64,000 bases of DNA from positions 2,232,001 to 2,296,000 of the forward strand of contig NZ_CP119327.1 of the NCBI RefSeq assembly GCF_022815905.2, read 5' to 3'. Origin of the DNA: Staphylococcus sp. NRL 16/872. Its GTDB lineage: Bacteria; Bacillota; Bacilli; Staphylococcales; Staphylococcaceae. Positions 29,837 to 39,549 of the stretch are shown here, piece by piece. The notes under the pieces were generated by a model. The model saw only the letters and a program-made list of their open reading frames with translations, had not been told where the DNA came from and did not search any database. The position numbers were made by a program, and so were the translations under genes. Position 1 is the first letter of the stretch, and each line of letters opens with the position of its first letter.

Positions 29837-32770
29837 ATGAAACAGTATCTCGTTCCATTCATACTTATTTTATTTTTAGCATTCGGTTTAGTATCTGGCA
29901 CATCCCACGCTGCCGAAACACAAGATACTAACTCGGCTAATAATACTGCTAGTACTGAAATACCTACATCAGTTCAAACACCTTCTCAACAAGATACGAC
30001 CTCAACACAACAAGATACAACCACAGAACAACAAGATACGAAAGCAACAAACCAGGATACCACATCACCAAAACAAGATGTGACATCAACTTCTACACAA
30101 CATGCTACTTCAGAGAAGGCCCTTGATTCTTCTCAAGGTTCTGCCTTTTCCAAAAATGAAACCTCGGTAGAAACGTCTTCTCAAGAAGTTAAATCAACTG
30201 CGACATCAGCATCGCAAGAGACTACAAATGTAGCATCTACAAACAGTGCAAAGAAAGCTACCACTGAAGTACCTACTCAAGAAGTGGCACCGGCGTCTCA
30301 AGAGAAGTCCAAAGTGACAACAGCATCTCCAAATTCAGAGGAAAAAGCAACTACTCAAGGAGTGGCAACACAACCTGCTACGCAAGAGAATAAAAGTTCA
30401 AAAACTGCACAAGATTCAGTTCAACAACCGCAAAATAACAACACTACAGAAACACCAAATACTACCACAGATACAACACAGAGAGTTAAAAAAGAAACTC
30501 CTAAAGACACAACTCAAGCAACAAAAGCAGCAGAACCTGTTAAACCTTCAACAAAAGCAGTTGCTCCAACTTCTAAGACTTCTACTAACACTGCAAAGCA
30601 TACAATTTTACATACTAATGACATTCATGGCCGTTTTGTAGAAGAGGAAGGTAGAGTAATTGGTATGGCTAAAGTTAAGGGACTCAAAGATCAATATCAT
30701 CCAGATTTAGTCGTTGATTCTGGCGATGCTTTCCAAGGATTACCAGTCTCTAACAACTCTAAAGGTGACGAAATGGCTAAAGCGATGAATGGTGTGGGTT
30801 ATGACGCGATGACTATCGGAAACCATGAATTTGATTTTGGTTATGACCAATTAATGCGTTTACAGAAACAACTTAACTTCCCAATGGTTTCATCTAACAT
30901 TTATAAAAACGGACAGCGTGTGTTCCAACCTTCTACGATTGTTAATAAAAATAATATTCGTTATGGGATTGTGGGTGTAACAACTCCTGAAACCAAGACA
31001 AAGACTTCTCCTACTGCTGTAGAAGGTGTCGAATTCAAAGATCCACTTCCTAGTGTGACGCAAGCAATGACAGATATTAAAAATAATGTCGATGTGTTCG
31101 TCATTTTATCGCATTTAGGTGTAGATAAATCAACAAAGTCTATTTGGCGTGGCGATTACCTTATCGACCAATTAACAAAAAGTGGCGCTTTCAAGCAACC
31201 CATTTTTGTATTAGATGGACATTCACATACTGTCATTGAACATGGTGAACATTATGGTAAAAACAATGTCCTTGCTCAGACTGGAACGGCACTAGCTAAT
31301 GTTGGCCGTGTGGATTTTAATTTTCAAAATAAAAAAGCTTCTGACGTTAATGCTTCACTAACCAATGTGGCGGACGCTAAAGATGTGACAGCTGACCCTC
31401 AAATCGAAGCACAAACGAAGAAAGCCAACGATGAATTCTTGAAAGAAACATCTACAGTGGTCATTCCTAACAACAGCGTGACATTTAACGGAGAACGTGC
31501 CCAAGCGCGTACACAAGAAACCAATTTAGGTAACTTAATTACAGATGCAATGGAAGCATATGGCGCTAAGAACTTCTCACATCAACCAGACTTTGCAGTG
31601 ACAAATGGTGGCGGAATTCGCGCTTCTATTGAAAAAGGTAAAGTAACAGAAAACGATATTATTACAGTATTACCATTCGGAAACTTAATTTCACAAATTC
31701 AAGTTAAAGGTTCAGATGTCGAAAAAGCATTCGAACACAGTCTTAGTTCGGATACAGAAACGCAAGATGGCAAAACGGTATTAGCGCCAAACGGTGGCTT
31801 CTTACAAGTATCTGACTCAATTCGCGTGTACTTTGATATTAATAAAGAAGCAGGACATCGCGTCAATGCGATTAAAGTATTGAATAAAGAAACAGGTGTG
31901 TACGAAGACTTAGATCCAAATCGCACATATTACGTTACTACAAATGATTTCACAGCTAATCAAGGGGATGGCTATGATATGTTTGGCGGACAACGCGAAG
32001 AAGGCATTTCATTAGATGCCGTCGTGGCGCAATATATTAAAGAAGCGGATTTAAGCAAATATGATACAACAGAGCCTGTACGTATTATTAACGGTCAGCC
32101 TGAAAGTGAGGAACAGCCTAATACAGGCGCTCACACTAGCGATAACAACAATAACGCTAACGGCACACCTCAACCTGGTCATAACGATGGAGGAGCTGAC
32201 GTGGATGTGGATACACCTAACCATAACGGCGAAGTTGCCCATCATGAAGACCATGAGGCACCTCAAAGTTCAGAACATCATTCTTCTTCTGAAAATGAAG
32301 CAACAAAAGGTCACGTAGCAAGTGGTAAACATAACCACCATAAAGGTGACAACATCATCGCCTTCCCTACGCAACATCAAGATCACAATACAAATACAGT
32401 AGGAACAAAAGGACAGGAAGCAAACCCTTCTAAACATGCAGTAGGTTGCGAAAAGGTTACTCACCTAAATGGCAAATCTCAAGCATCAAAAGAAACAGCA
32501 ATGTCGATGAACAAACCATCTTATGGAACAATCCATCAAGTGGTGACAGATCATCACACAAATACAACTCATATACACAACGTTAAACATCATTCTAACG
32601 TGGAAAAAGTAGCGAACACACATAAAACTGTAGACCAATCTCAAACTCCTATTACTCAATTGCCTAACACTGGTAAAAATGGAGATATTGTAGAACATGG
32701 GATCGCTATCATATTAGTGACAACAGGCGCCGGTTTAGTTTACTTACGTAACCGTAAAAAATCAGCATAA
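29837..32770 (+). CDS. LPXTG-anchored 5'-nucleotidase, AdsA-like adenosine synthase
   Basis: A 977-residue secreted, sortase-anchored enzyme. Order of parts: Sec signal (residues 1-26, ending SHAAE; not YSIRK type); Gln/Thr/Ser-rich linker (27-250) with repeated QQDTT units; calcineurin-like phosphoesterase domain with HTNDIHGRF (about 259), DSGDAFQG, GNHEFDFG (about 327) and GHSH (about 460); 5'-nucleotidase C-terminal domain with NGGGIRAS (about 589) and NDFTANQGDGYDMFGG (about 702); His-rich tail (about 775-920); LPNTG (about 940), membrane helix and basic RNRKK end. S. aureus AdsA makes immunosuppressive adenosine and deoxyadenosine from nucleotides; this looks like a homologue with longer linkers. 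Start has AAAGGAGG upstream. Closest family is clear; immune role is inferred. Confidence 0.87.
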   Translation: MKQYLVPFILILFLAFGLVSGTSHAAETQDTNSANNTASTEIPTSVQTPSQQDTTSTQQDTTTEQQDTKATNQDTTSPKQDVTSTSTQHATSEKALDSSQGSAFSKNETSVETSSQEVKSTATSASQETTNVASTNSAKKATTEVPTQEVAPASQEKSKVTTASPNSEEKATTQGVATQPATQENKSSKTAQDSVQQPQNNNTTETPNTTTDTTQRVKKETPKDTTQATKAAEPVKPSTKAVAPTSKTSTNTAKHTILHTNDIHGRFVEEEGRVIGMAKVKGLKDQYHPDLVVDSGDAFQGLPVSNNSKGDEMAKAMNGVGYDAMTIGNHEFDFGYDQLMRLQKQLNFPMVSSNIYKNGQRVFQPSTIVNKNNIRYGIVGVTTPETKTKTSPTAVEGVEFKDPLPSVTQAMTDIKNNVDVFVILSHLGVDKSTKSIWRGDYLIDQLTKSGAFKQPIFVLDGHSHTVIEHGEHYGKNNVLAQTGTALANVGRVDFNFQNKKASDVNASLTNVADAKDVTADPQIEAQTKKANDEFLKETSTVVIPNNSVTFNGERAQARTQETNLGNLITDAMEAYGAKNFSHQPDFAVTNGGGIRASIEKGKVTENDIITVLPFGNLISQIQVKGSDVEKAFEHSLSSDTETQDGKTVLAPNGGFLQVSDSIRVYFDINKEAGHRVNAIKVLNKETGVYEDLDPNRTYYVTTNDFTANQGDGYDMFGGQREEGISLDAVVAQYIKEADLSKYDTTEPVRIINGQPESEEQPNTGAHTSDNNNNANGTPQPGHNDGGADVDVDTPNHNGEVAHHEDHEAPQSSEHHSSSENEATKGHVASGKHNHHKGDNIIAFPTQHQDHNTNTVGTKGQEANPSKHAVGCEKVTHLNGKSQASKETAMSMNKPSYGTIHQVVTDHHTNTTHIHNVKHHSNVEKVANTHKTVDQSQTPITQLPNTGKNGDIVEHGIAIILVTTGAGLVYLRNRKKSA

Positions 32771-32788
32771 CTGTATTTAGATAACGAT

Positions 32789-32831
32789 AAAACCGTGTAA
32801 ATGGAACGATTAAGTGCCATTTACACGGTTT
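32789..32831. terminator. Bidirectional terminator between the adsA-like and ornithine cyclodeaminase-like genes
   Basis: AAACCGTGTAAATGG and CCATTTACACGGTTT are perfect 15-bp complements with a 12-nt loop, lying between convergent genes, with A and T tracts on each side. Confidence 0.85.
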
Positions 32832-32853
32832 CCTATTTTTAAATTTCTATTTG

Positions 32854-33813
32854 TTATTTTTCACTGTTTTCTACTGCTTTTTTATAAAAATAATTCGCTA
32901 CTACAATATCTACAATTGCTAAGCCTACTGATTTAAATAAAGTGACTTCTTTATCATTTTCACGTCCTGGTATTTTACCTGCAACGATATCGCCAAGTTC
33001 TCCATGTAACGATTCTTTTGTGATAATACCTTCTTCTTGAGGTACTTTTAAATCACCAGTTTCTTCCATAGCTGCTTCGACAGATTCCACTACAATTTTA
33101 TTAGCGACTAGCATAGAATCAGATGGCAGTTCTTGCATTTCTGGTTTAAAAGAACCAACTGCATTAAGATGAACACCCGGATGTAATGAATGCGAATATA
33201 CTGGTTTCGTAGAATTAGTTGCTGTCACTACGATATCCGCTTCTTCCATCGCATCGTCTCCCTCATCAAACACTTTTGTAGATACGTTATATTCTTTTTT
33301 CACAGTTTGAGCTAAACGTTCCGCATTCTCTTTAGTTCGACTTGAGAAGTGCACAGTTTCTATGTTTCTAACGGCCATCACTGCTACAATTAGTCCTTCA
33401 GCTTGGTCTCCTGCGCCAATCACGCATAATGTTTTCGCATCTTCACGTGCTAAATATTTAGTAGCTACGCCTGAAATTGCACCAGTACGAATTTTTGTTA
33501 AATAACTGCCATCTAATACTGCTAACGTTTCTCCCGTTTCATAATCACTTAATAGTACAGATCCTGTGATTGTTTTTTTGCCTTTTTTAGGATTATCCGG
33601 TGCAAATGTTACAGTTTTGATACCGACTATTTTTAATTCATCTGAGAGTGCTGGCATAACTAAATATCTATTTTCATCATTAAATGGTAAGACATAGCGC
33701 AATGGTGTTTCAGTTTTTCCCTCTGAAAATGCTTGCAACGACTGCGCGACTTCCTCAATGACTTCTTCCATATTCAACAATTGCTGTTGATCTTGCTCAT
33801 TTAATACTAGCAT
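32854..33813 (-). CDS. Ornithine cyclodeaminase / mu-crystallin family dehydrogenase
   Basis: A 319-residue NAD(P)-dependent enzyme. The N-terminal half has the family substrate elements KIVGIKTVTFAPDNPKKG and the conserved LDGSYLTKIRTGAISG (Arg and Lys contact the carboxylate). The C-terminal half has a Rossmann fold with VIGAGDQAEG and DIVVTATNSTKPV. Members include ornithine cyclodeaminase, alanine dehydrogenase of archaea, ketimine reductases and SbnB, the siderophore-precursor enzyme. No siderophore or arginine genes lie nearby, so the substrate is open; an imino-acid reductase or alanine-dehydrogenase-like role is possible. Start ATG 33813 has GGGGCG upstream. It converges on the adsA-like gene. 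Confidence 0.85.
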   Translation of the reverse strand: MLVLNEQDQQQLLNMEEVIEEVAQSLQAFSEGKTETPLRYVLPFNDENRYLVMPALSDELKIVGIKTVTFAPDNPKKGKKTITGSVLLSDYETGETLAVLDGSYLTKIRTGAISGVATKYLAREDAKTLCVIGAGDQAEGLIVAVMAVRNIETVHFSSRTKENAERLAQTVKKEYNVSTKVFDEGDDAMEEADIVVTATNSTKPVYSHSLHPGVHLNAVGSFKPEMQELPSDSMLVANKIVVESVEAAMEETGDLKVPQEEGIITKESLHGELGDIVAGKIPGRENDKEVTLFKSVGLAIVDIVVANYFYKKAVENSEK

Positions 33814-33984
33814 CTAAACGCCCCCATACATGTATATTCATCATTATTAACTATTTACCCTACAATTGAGACATATAAATACATTTTCTAACTCAAAAAA
33901 GCCGAAACTATGAATATTAATTTAACTTATAAAAAATATTAACTTAGTATTGTGAAGATATTTAAATGATGTTATCTTTATACT

Positions 33985-34093
33985 ATAAATAAAAGGACAC
34001 TCATTAGAGATACCTTGCGATTTCATTTCAATATGAAACTATTTATAAACTTTTGACGCCAATCATTCTTCCTAAGTGAAGAATGATTTTTTA
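33985..34093 (+). ncRNA. Candidate small RNA with terminal hairpin
   Basis: A plus-strand terminator (ATCATTCTT, loop, AAGAATGAT, then TTTTTTA at 34062-34093) has no gene before it. About 80 bp upstream are TATACT (33979) and TATAAAT boxes, but a matching -35 at the right spacing is not clear. The interval lies between two minus-strand genes and would give a transcript of about 100 nt. It includes GGACAC and ATACCTTGCGAT single-stranded stretches. No family was recognised. Confidence 0.35.
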
Positions 34094-34113
34094 TACTCAA
34101 ATGTCTTCAATGT

Positions 34114-34533
34114 CTAGTCCACATAACCTTCGTTATAATACGTCGCTTTGTTCAACAAGAACTCTTTCAAACTATGATGATAGTACACTAACTTTTTATC
34201 TGCTTCTTCTACTGTAAGCCAACGTAATTCTGCAATTTCATCTTTCATATGAATTTCTGTGTTATATTCATCTACTGTTACTTTAAACATAATAAATAAA
34301 GTATGGACGTCCATACGTGTTGATTTGCCTTCATTGATACTAACGATGTCACCTACTTTAGCAGTCAAACCAGTTTCTTCCATCACTTCACGTTCTAACG
34401 CTTCAACTAGTGTTTCACCGTATTCTACCTTACCGCCTGGTAATGACCATCCATCATCATCTTTATTATGAACAAGTAATACCTCGTCATTTTCATTTTG
34501 AATTAATGCGTAAACAACTTTTAGATCTTTCAT
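34114..34533 (-). CDS. Nudix hydrolase (MutT-like)
   Basis: A 139-residue Nudix protein. The full Nudix box GX5EX7REUXEEXGU is seen at residues 33-56 (from GGKVEYGE to REVMEETGL), with LLVHNKDDDGWSLPGG leading into it. Members cleave nucleoside diphosphates linked to other groups, including oxidised dNTPs. The short domain without extensions does not reveal the substrate. It follows the acetyltransferase gene by 9 bp on the same strand, so they form a two-gene operon. Start ATG 34533. Confidence 0.88.
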   Translation of the reverse strand: MKDLKVVYALIQNENDEVLLVHNKDDDGWSLPGGKVEYGETLVEALEREVMEETGLTAKVGDIVSINEGKSTRMDVHTLFIMFKVTVDEYNTEIHMKDEIAELRWLTVEEADKKLVYYHHSLKEFLLNKATYYNEGYVD

Positions 34534-34542
34534 ATTATCCCT

Positions 34543-35049
34543 TCATTCATATGTTATTTCAAAACGACTAACCAAGTTACCATTTTTCTTTGTATAAGGT
34601 GTTATTTCGTACCCTCCACAATGTTTCATTACTGCTTGTGAAGCATAATTTTTAGGATTGCATGTCATTAACACGGTCTCGACGCCTAACGTCTTCAAAA
34701 TTTTTATAGCTTCTGTAAGCATTGTTGAAGCGATACCTTGACCTCTATATGATTTCCTAACACCGTAACCTACGTGACCGCCTATATTAGTTAAACGTTT
34801 ATTTAATTTATGACGAATATCGACGGCTCCTACAATTTGATTATCTTTAAAATAAAACAAGGTCGTCGTAGGCACCCAATTTGCGTCTGCTTCTTCTTTA
34901 TTAAGCTTATCAACCATTTGTTTAAAAGAATCATATTTCGCTAAATCTGTATTAGACGGTATAATTTGTTCGTCATTGTCATACCACTCTTTTAAATATT
35001 CCAGTACCGCATCTTCATCTTGATAACCTAATTGTTTTAATTCGGGCAT
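34543..35049 (-). CDS. GNAT-family N-acetyltransferase
   Basis: A 168-residue GNAT acetyltransferase. Motif A is VGYGVRKSYRGQGIASTML (the R/Q-x-x-G-x-G/A acetyl-CoA pyrophosphate loop is RGQGIA). The preceding strand IVGAVDIRHKLN and following strand VETVLMTCNPKNYASQAVMKH complete the fold, with the GG-YE-T ending typical of the family. It is similar in layout to the YjdJ/RimJ-like small acetyltransferases, so substrate (amino group of a small molecule or protein N-terminus) is undetermined. It is the first gene of a pair with the Nudix hydrolase. Confidence 0.85.
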   Translation of the reverse strand: MPELKQLGYQDEDAVLEYLKEWYDNDEQIIPSNTDLAKYDSFKQMVDKLNKEEADANWVPTTTLFYFKDNQIVGAVDIRHKLNKRLTNIGGHVGYGVRKSYRGQGIASTMLTEAIKILKTLGVETVLMTCNPKNYASQAVMKHCGGYEITPYTKKNGNLVSRFEITYE

Positions 35050-35117
35050 AAGCTTTTTTCTCTTTCTATAATGTTTATACCTATGTTATTTTCAGTTTAT
35101 CACTCAATAATACAAAA

Positions 35118-35149
35118 AACATCCACAAGCCTAGTGGCCTATGGATGTT
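35118..35149 (-). terminator. Terminator of kbl
   Basis: AACATCCA-AGCC and GGCT-TGGATGTT form a stem with small internal bulges; on the minus strand it is followed by a run of T. It starts about 30 bp past the kbl stop codon. Confidence 0.75.
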
Positions 35150-35177
35150 ACGACATAATATATATGTGTATGATTTA

Positions 35178-36368
35178 CTATTTAATTGTTCCTAGTTCTT
35201 TACCTACTTTTTCGTAAGCAGCAATCGCTTTATCTAACATTTCTTTAGTGTGTGCTGCAGTAGGCATATTTCTTACACGACCAGTACCACGTGGAACTGT
35301 TGGGAAGACGATAGATTTTACGTAAATACCTTCTTCTTTAAGACGTTTACTGAATTCTTGTGTTTCTTTTTCATCACCAATAATTACTGGAGTAATTGGT
35401 GTGTCTGAATTACCAGTATCGAAACCTAATTTTTCTAAACCTTGTTTTAAGTATTTAGCGTTATCCCATAATTTATCATGTAATTCAGTAGAAGCCATTA
35501 ATTTTCTTACAGCTTCAGTGATGGCTTTAGTGTCGCCAGGCGCTAATGAAGTTGAGAATAAGAATGGTCTTGATTGCGCTTTTAACCAGTCGATAAGTTC
35601 TTTAGTACCTGCTACATAACCACCAACTACACCGATGGCTTTTGAAAGTGTACCGATTTGGAAGTCGATTTTATCTTGTAAACCGAAATGTTTAACTGTA
35701 CCTGCACCTTTACCCATTACACCTGAGCCATGGGCATCATCAACATATGTGATTAAACCAAATTCTTCAGCGATTTCAACGATTTCTGGTAATTTAGCAA
35801 CGTCTCCATCCATACTGAATACACCATCAGTGATGTACATTACTTTATTATATTGACCAGATTCAACAGCTTCTTTTGCTTTTGCTCTTAAATCGTCCAT
35901 ATCAGAGTGGTTAACACGAATGATTTTAGCTTTTGATAAACGACAACCATCAATAATAGATGCATGGTTTAATTCATCTGAAAGGATAGCGTCATTTTTG
36001 TTCATTACTGCTGAAATAGCTGCCATGTTACAATTGAATCCTGATTGATAAGCGATAGCTGCTTCAGTACCTTTGAATTCAGCTAATGTTTTTTCTAATT
36101 CATCATGTAAGTCTAAAGTACCGTTGATTGAACGTACAGCACCTGCACCTACACCGTGAGAATCAATTGCTGATTTAGCAGCAGTTTTTAAATCTTCGTT
36201 TGTAGCTAGTCCTAAATAGTTGTTTGAAGATAAGTTAACATATTGTTTACCATTGATAGTAATTTCTGGGCCATTCGCACCCTCAATTGAATCAATTTCA
36301 TTGTATAATCCATTATCTTTTAAATATTGGATATTTTCTTCTAAAAAGTTGTGTAAAGATTGAACCAT
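35178..36368 (-). CDS. kbl: 2-amino-3-ketobutyrate CoA ligase (glycine C-acetyltransferase)
   Basis: A 396-residue fold-type I PLP enzyme of the alpha-oxoamine synthase family that splits 2-amino-3-ketobutyrate with CoA into glycine and acetyl-CoA, the second step of threonine breakdown. Evidence: NNYLGLATN and [21 protein letters not shown] near the N-terminus, [24 protein letters not shown] (PLP-pyridine Asp), [14 protein letters not shown] with the Schiff-base Lys, and [15 protein letters not shown] near the end. Start placed at the second Met (36368): AGGGG is 8 nt upstream, while the first ATG overlaps the site. 8-amino-7-oxononanoate synthase (BioF) is the main alternative; no biotin genes lie nearby. 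Confidence 0.92.
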   Translation of the reverse strand: MVQSLHNFLEENIQYLKDNGLYNEIDSIEGANGPEITINGKQYVNLSSNNYLGLATNEDLKTAAKSAIDSHGVGAGAVRSINGTLDLHDELEKTLAEFKGTEAAIAYQSGFNCNMAAISAVMNKNDAILSDELNHASIIDGCRLSKAKIIRVNHSDMDDLRAKAKEAVESGQYNKVMYITDGVFSMDGDVAKLPEIVEIAEEFGLITYVDDAHGSGVMGKGAGTVKHFGLQDKIDFQIGTLSKAIGVVGGYVAGTKELIDWLKAQSRPFLFSTSLAPGDTKAITEAVRKLMASTELHDKLWDNAKYLKQGLEKLGFDTGNSDTPITPVIIGDEKETQEFSKRLKEEGIYVKSIVFPTVPRGTGRVRNMPTAAHTKEMLDKAIAAYEKVGKELGTIK

Positions 36369-36622
36369 TGTCATTTCCCCTTTTATTTATTTATCACCAT
36401 AATCATAACTGATTTTTAATAAACATGAAAGCACTATCATGCTTGTAAATTCAATATATTCTATATTCTTCATACCATGTACAATTGTATTTTCAATGTG
36501 TATTTATTATCGATTTTTGCTATTTTGAAGCTTCATTTTCAAAAAATAAAAAAAGAAACTATTGAGAGATTTAAGAATTTGATATACTAAAAATCATAAT
36601 AGAAAGGAAGAAGCGTGAGTTA

Positions 36623-37786
36623 ATGGATTGGTTTCAATTAGCCAGTAAAAAAGAAAATAGAATGGTTCAAATGCGTCGTTTTATGCATCAATATCCTGAA
36701 CCTTCATTTGAGGAAACATGGACGCATAATTATATTCTTAACCAATTAAGTCATTTAGATTGTGACATTGAGTCGCCAGTAGGACGCAATGGCATAAAAG
36801 CTACATTTAAAGGCAAAGCGAACGGACCTACCGTAGCATTTCGAGCTGACTTTGATGCTTTGCCTATTCAAGAACAGAATGAAGTATCTTATAAATCCAA
36901 AAATGATGGTTTTATGCATGCATGTGGCCATGACGGGCATACAGCTATTCTATTAGGCGTGGCTGAAATCGTGCATGAACATCGCCATTTATTAAAAGGC
37001 AATGTCGTGTTTATCTTTCAATACGGCGAGGAAATTATGCCGGGTGGTTCACAAGAAATGATTGATGATGGTTGTCTTAGAGACGTGGATAAAATTTATG
37101 GTACACATTTATGGAGTGGCTACCCTACAGGTACTATTTATTCACGACCTGGCGCTATTATGGCCTCTCCAGATGAATTCTCAATTACGATCAAAGGTAA
37201 AGGTGGACATGGCGCAAAACCGCATGAAACCATTGACCCTATTGTAATTATGGCGGAGTTTATTCTAAGTGCTCAAAAGATAGTATCACGTACCATTGAT
37301 CCTGTAAAAGAAGCTGTGCTGACATTTGGAATGGTTCAAGCTGGTTCATCAGATAGTGTTATTCCAGATTCTGCATTTTGTAAAGGTACAGTGCGTACGT
37401 TTGATACAGAATTACAGGCGCATATTCAAAATAAATTGGATAAATTATTGCAAGGTCTTGCCTTAGCAAATGATATCACTTATGAGATGGAATATATTCG
37501 AGGGTACTTACCCGTTCATAATCATATTAGTGGCTATGAAGTGGTAAAACAAGCTGCTAATGAGATGCATTTACGCTTTAATGAATCAGAACTTATGATG
37601 ATCGGCGAAGACTTCTCTCATTATTTAAAAGTTCGTCCGGGCGCGTTTTTCTTAACAGGCTGTGGCAATGTTGATAAAGGGATTACTGCCCCTCATCATA
37701 ATCCACACTTCGATATTGATGAAGCAGCATTTAAGTATGCTGCTAGTGAGTTCTTGAAAATATTAGAAATTGAAAAGGTGTTTTAA
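36623..37786 (+). CDS. M20-family metallo-amidohydrolase / N-acyl-L-amino acid amidohydrolase
   Basis: A 387-residue M20D peptidase. The N-terminal catalytic domain shows FRADFDALPIQE (Asp and metal site), HACGHDGHTAILLG (metal-binding Cys and His with catalytic Asp), QYGEEIMPGGSQEMI with the general-base Glu, and GTHLWSGYPTG. The dimerisation or lid domain follows from FSITIKGKGGHGAKPHET, and MMIGEDFSHYL plus APHHNPHFDID give the remaining metal ligands. Members remove acyl groups from amino acids, or act on aminobenzoyl-glutamate or cysteine conjugates. It is alone on the plus strand, with its own terminator. Exact substrate unknown. Confidence 0.9.
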   Translation: MDWFQLASKKENRMVQMRRFMHQYPEPSFEETWTHNYILNQLSHLDCDIESPVGRNGIKATFKGKANGPTVAFRADFDALPIQEQNEVSYKSKNDGFMHACGHDGHTAILLGVAEIVHEHRHLLKGNVVFIFQYGEEIMPGGSQEMIDDGCLRDVDKIYGTHLWSGYPTGTIYSRPGAIMASPDEFSITIKGKGGHGAKPHETIDPIVIMAEFILSAQKIVSRTIDPVKEAVLTFGMVQAGSSDSVIPDSAFCKGTVRTFDTELQAHIQNKLDKLLQGLALANDITYEMEYIRGYLPVHNHISGYEVVKQAANEMHLRFNESELMMIGEDFSHYLKVRPGAFFLTGCGNVDKGITAPHHNPHFDIDEAAFKYAASEFLKILEIEKVF

Positions 37787-37812
37787 ATAATAGATAGATT
37801 AGGTTTATAGAG

Positions 37813-37859
37813 AAACGTCTATGATGACTCTTACGGGGAGTTTATCATAGACGTTTTTT
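37813..37859 (+). terminator. Terminator of the M20 amidohydrolase gene
   Basis: AAACGTCTATGAT and ATCATAGACGTTT are 13-bp complements with an inner ACTC/GAGT stem, followed by TTTTTT. It lies 27 bp past the stop codon. Confidence 0.85.
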
Positions 37860-37950
37860 AATTATTATAGAATATGAGAATTATATATAGCATAGCGTGA
37901 TAGCTATTAACCGTATAAAAAGGCAAAATTGCCTGTTTTCAGGCATATAA

Positions 37951-38106
37951 AAAAGAGGCTAAAACAAGATTAAATGTCTTAGCCTCTTTAAACATTTAGG
38001 CAGTAGCTGACTGATTTGAAAATACGCTTGAAACAAGCTTTTTCAAATCTAGTCATCCTTGCCGGGGCAGGACGACGAAATTATTTTAATTTCTGTCCTG
38101 CTCCCA
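37951..38106. repeat. Staphylococcal intergenic repeat downstream of tuf
   Basis: Three nested hairpins in sequence: AAAGAGGCTAA...TTAGCCTCTTT; GATTTGAAAA...TTTTCAAATC; and GGGGCAGGACGACGAAATT...AATTTCTGTCCTGCTCC. I recall closely similar sequence as a multicopy intergenic repeat in S. aureus and relatives. The first hairpin has an A/T-flanked terminator form. No coding potential. Confidence 0.6.
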
Positions 38107-38109
38107 AAA

Positions 38110-38133
38110 AAAGACTCCCCTAAGGGAGTCTTT
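38110..38133 (-). terminator. Terminator of tuf
   Basis: AAAGACTCCC, CTAA loop, GGGAGTCTTT. On the minus strand a run of seven T follows. It begins about 20 bp past the tuf stop codon. Confidence 0.9.
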
Positions 38134-38153
38134 GAAATAAGGAATAATTAAAA

Positions 38154-39338
38154 TTATTCGATGATTTCAGTTACAACGCCTGATCCTACAGTACGTCCAC
38201 CTTCACGGATTGAGAAACGAGTACCGTCTTCAATCGCGATAGGAGCGATTAATTCTACTGTCATTTCAACGTTGTCACCAGGCATAACCATTTCTGTACC
38301 TTCTGGTAAGTTAACAACACCAGTTACGTCAGTAGTACGGAAATAGAATTGTGGACGATAGTTTGAGAAGAATGGAGTGTGACGTCCACCTTCGTCTTTA
38401 GATAAAACGTATACGTCTGCTTTGAATTTAGTGTGAGGTGTGATTGAACCTGGAGCAGCTAATACTTGACCACGTTGTACGTCTTCACGAGCGATACCAC
38501 GTAATAAAGCACCGATGTTGTCACCAGCTTCAGCGTAGTCTAATAACTTACGGAACATTTCTACACCTGTAACAGTTGTTTTAGAAGTGTCATGTAAACC
38601 GATGATTTCAACTTCTTCACCAACTTTGATTTGACCACGTTCAACACGGCCTGTAGCTACAGTACCACGACCAGTGATTGAGAATACGTCCTCAACTGGC
38701 ATCATGAATGGTTTGTCAGAATCACGTTCTGGAGTTGGGATATAATCATCAACTGCTTGCATTAATTCTAAGATTTTTTCTTCGTATTGAGCATCGCCTT
38801 CTAAAGCTTTTAATGCTGAACCAGCGATTACAGGTACATCGTCACCTGGGAAGTCGTATTCAGATAATAAGTCACGTACTTCCATTTCAACTAATTCTAA
38901 TAATTCTTCATCGTCAACCATGTCAACTTTGTTTAAGAATACTACTAATGCTGGTACACCAACGTTACGTGATAATAAGATGTGTTCACGAGTTTGTGGC
39001 ATTGGACCGTCAGCAGCAGATACTACTAAGATACCGCCATCCATTTGAGCAGCACCAGTGATCATGTTTTTAACATAGTCAGCGTGTCCTGGGCAGTCAA
39101 CGTGAGCATAGTGACGTTTGTCAGTTTGATATTCGATGTGAGCAGTATTGATTGTAATACCACGTTCTTTTTCTTCTGGAGCGTTGTCAATCATGTCATA
39201 TGATTGTGCTACAGTGTCACCATTTTTAGCTAATACAGTTGCGATAGCAGCTGTTAAAGTAGTTTTACCATGGTCAACGTGACCGATAGTACCAATATTG
39301 GCATGTTCTTTTGAGCGATCAAATTTTTCTTTTGCCAT
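38154..39338 (-). CDS. tuf: Elongation factor Tu
   Basis: A 394-residue GTPase that delivers aminoacyl-tRNA to the ribosomal A site. The G domain has GHVDHGKTT (P-loop), the [12 protein letters not shown] switch [13 protein letters not shown] (G3), NKVDMVDDE (G4) and SALKALEG (G5), followed by the two beta-barrel domains. Length matches other staphylococci. ATG 39338 follows AGGAGA. It is the last gene of the str operon here (rpsL-rpsG-fusA-tuf), separated from fusA by about 210 bp that may hold an additional promoter, and closed by a strong terminator. Confidence 0.98.
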   Translation of the reverse strand: MAKEKFDRSKEHANIGTIGHVDHGKTTLTAAIATVLAKNGDTVAQSYDMIDNAPEEKERGITINTAHIEYQTDKRHYAHVDCPGHADYVKNMITGAAQMDGGILVVSAADGPMPQTREHILLSRNVGVPALVVFLNKVDMVDDEELLELVEMEVRDLLSEYDFPGDDVPVIAGSALKALEGDAQYEEKILELMQAVDDYIPTPERDSDKPFMMPVEDVFSITGRGTVATGRVERGQIKVGEEVEIIGLHDTSKTTVTGVEMFRKLLDYAEAGDNIGALLRGIAREDVQRGQVLAAPGSITPHTKFKADVYVLSKDEGGRHTPFFSNYRPQFYFRTTDVTGVVNLPEGTEMVMPGDNVEMTVELIAPIAIEDGTRFSIREGGRTVGSGVVTEIIE

Positions 39339-39549
39339 TATTAAATCTCTCCTATTCTAGTAAAAGTTATTTCAATATTATCTCTCATGATAGTTTCTCA
39401 CCATCATGAGAAATAATGATTGTTCTAAAAAGAATTCATAGTTCTTTTATAATGCATTTTTCGCAAAAAATCAATTCATAAAGATGATAGCTTAATTAAT
39501 AAGCTCAAGCTGTATTTTACCTAGATTTACTAGTTAAAACAAGTTTTAA

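Noticed and set aside
32051..32698. Small ORFs on both strands in the 3' part of the adsA-like gene
   Set aside because: They result from the His/Asn-rich low-complexity coding sequence; the main frame continues intact to the LPNTG anchor.
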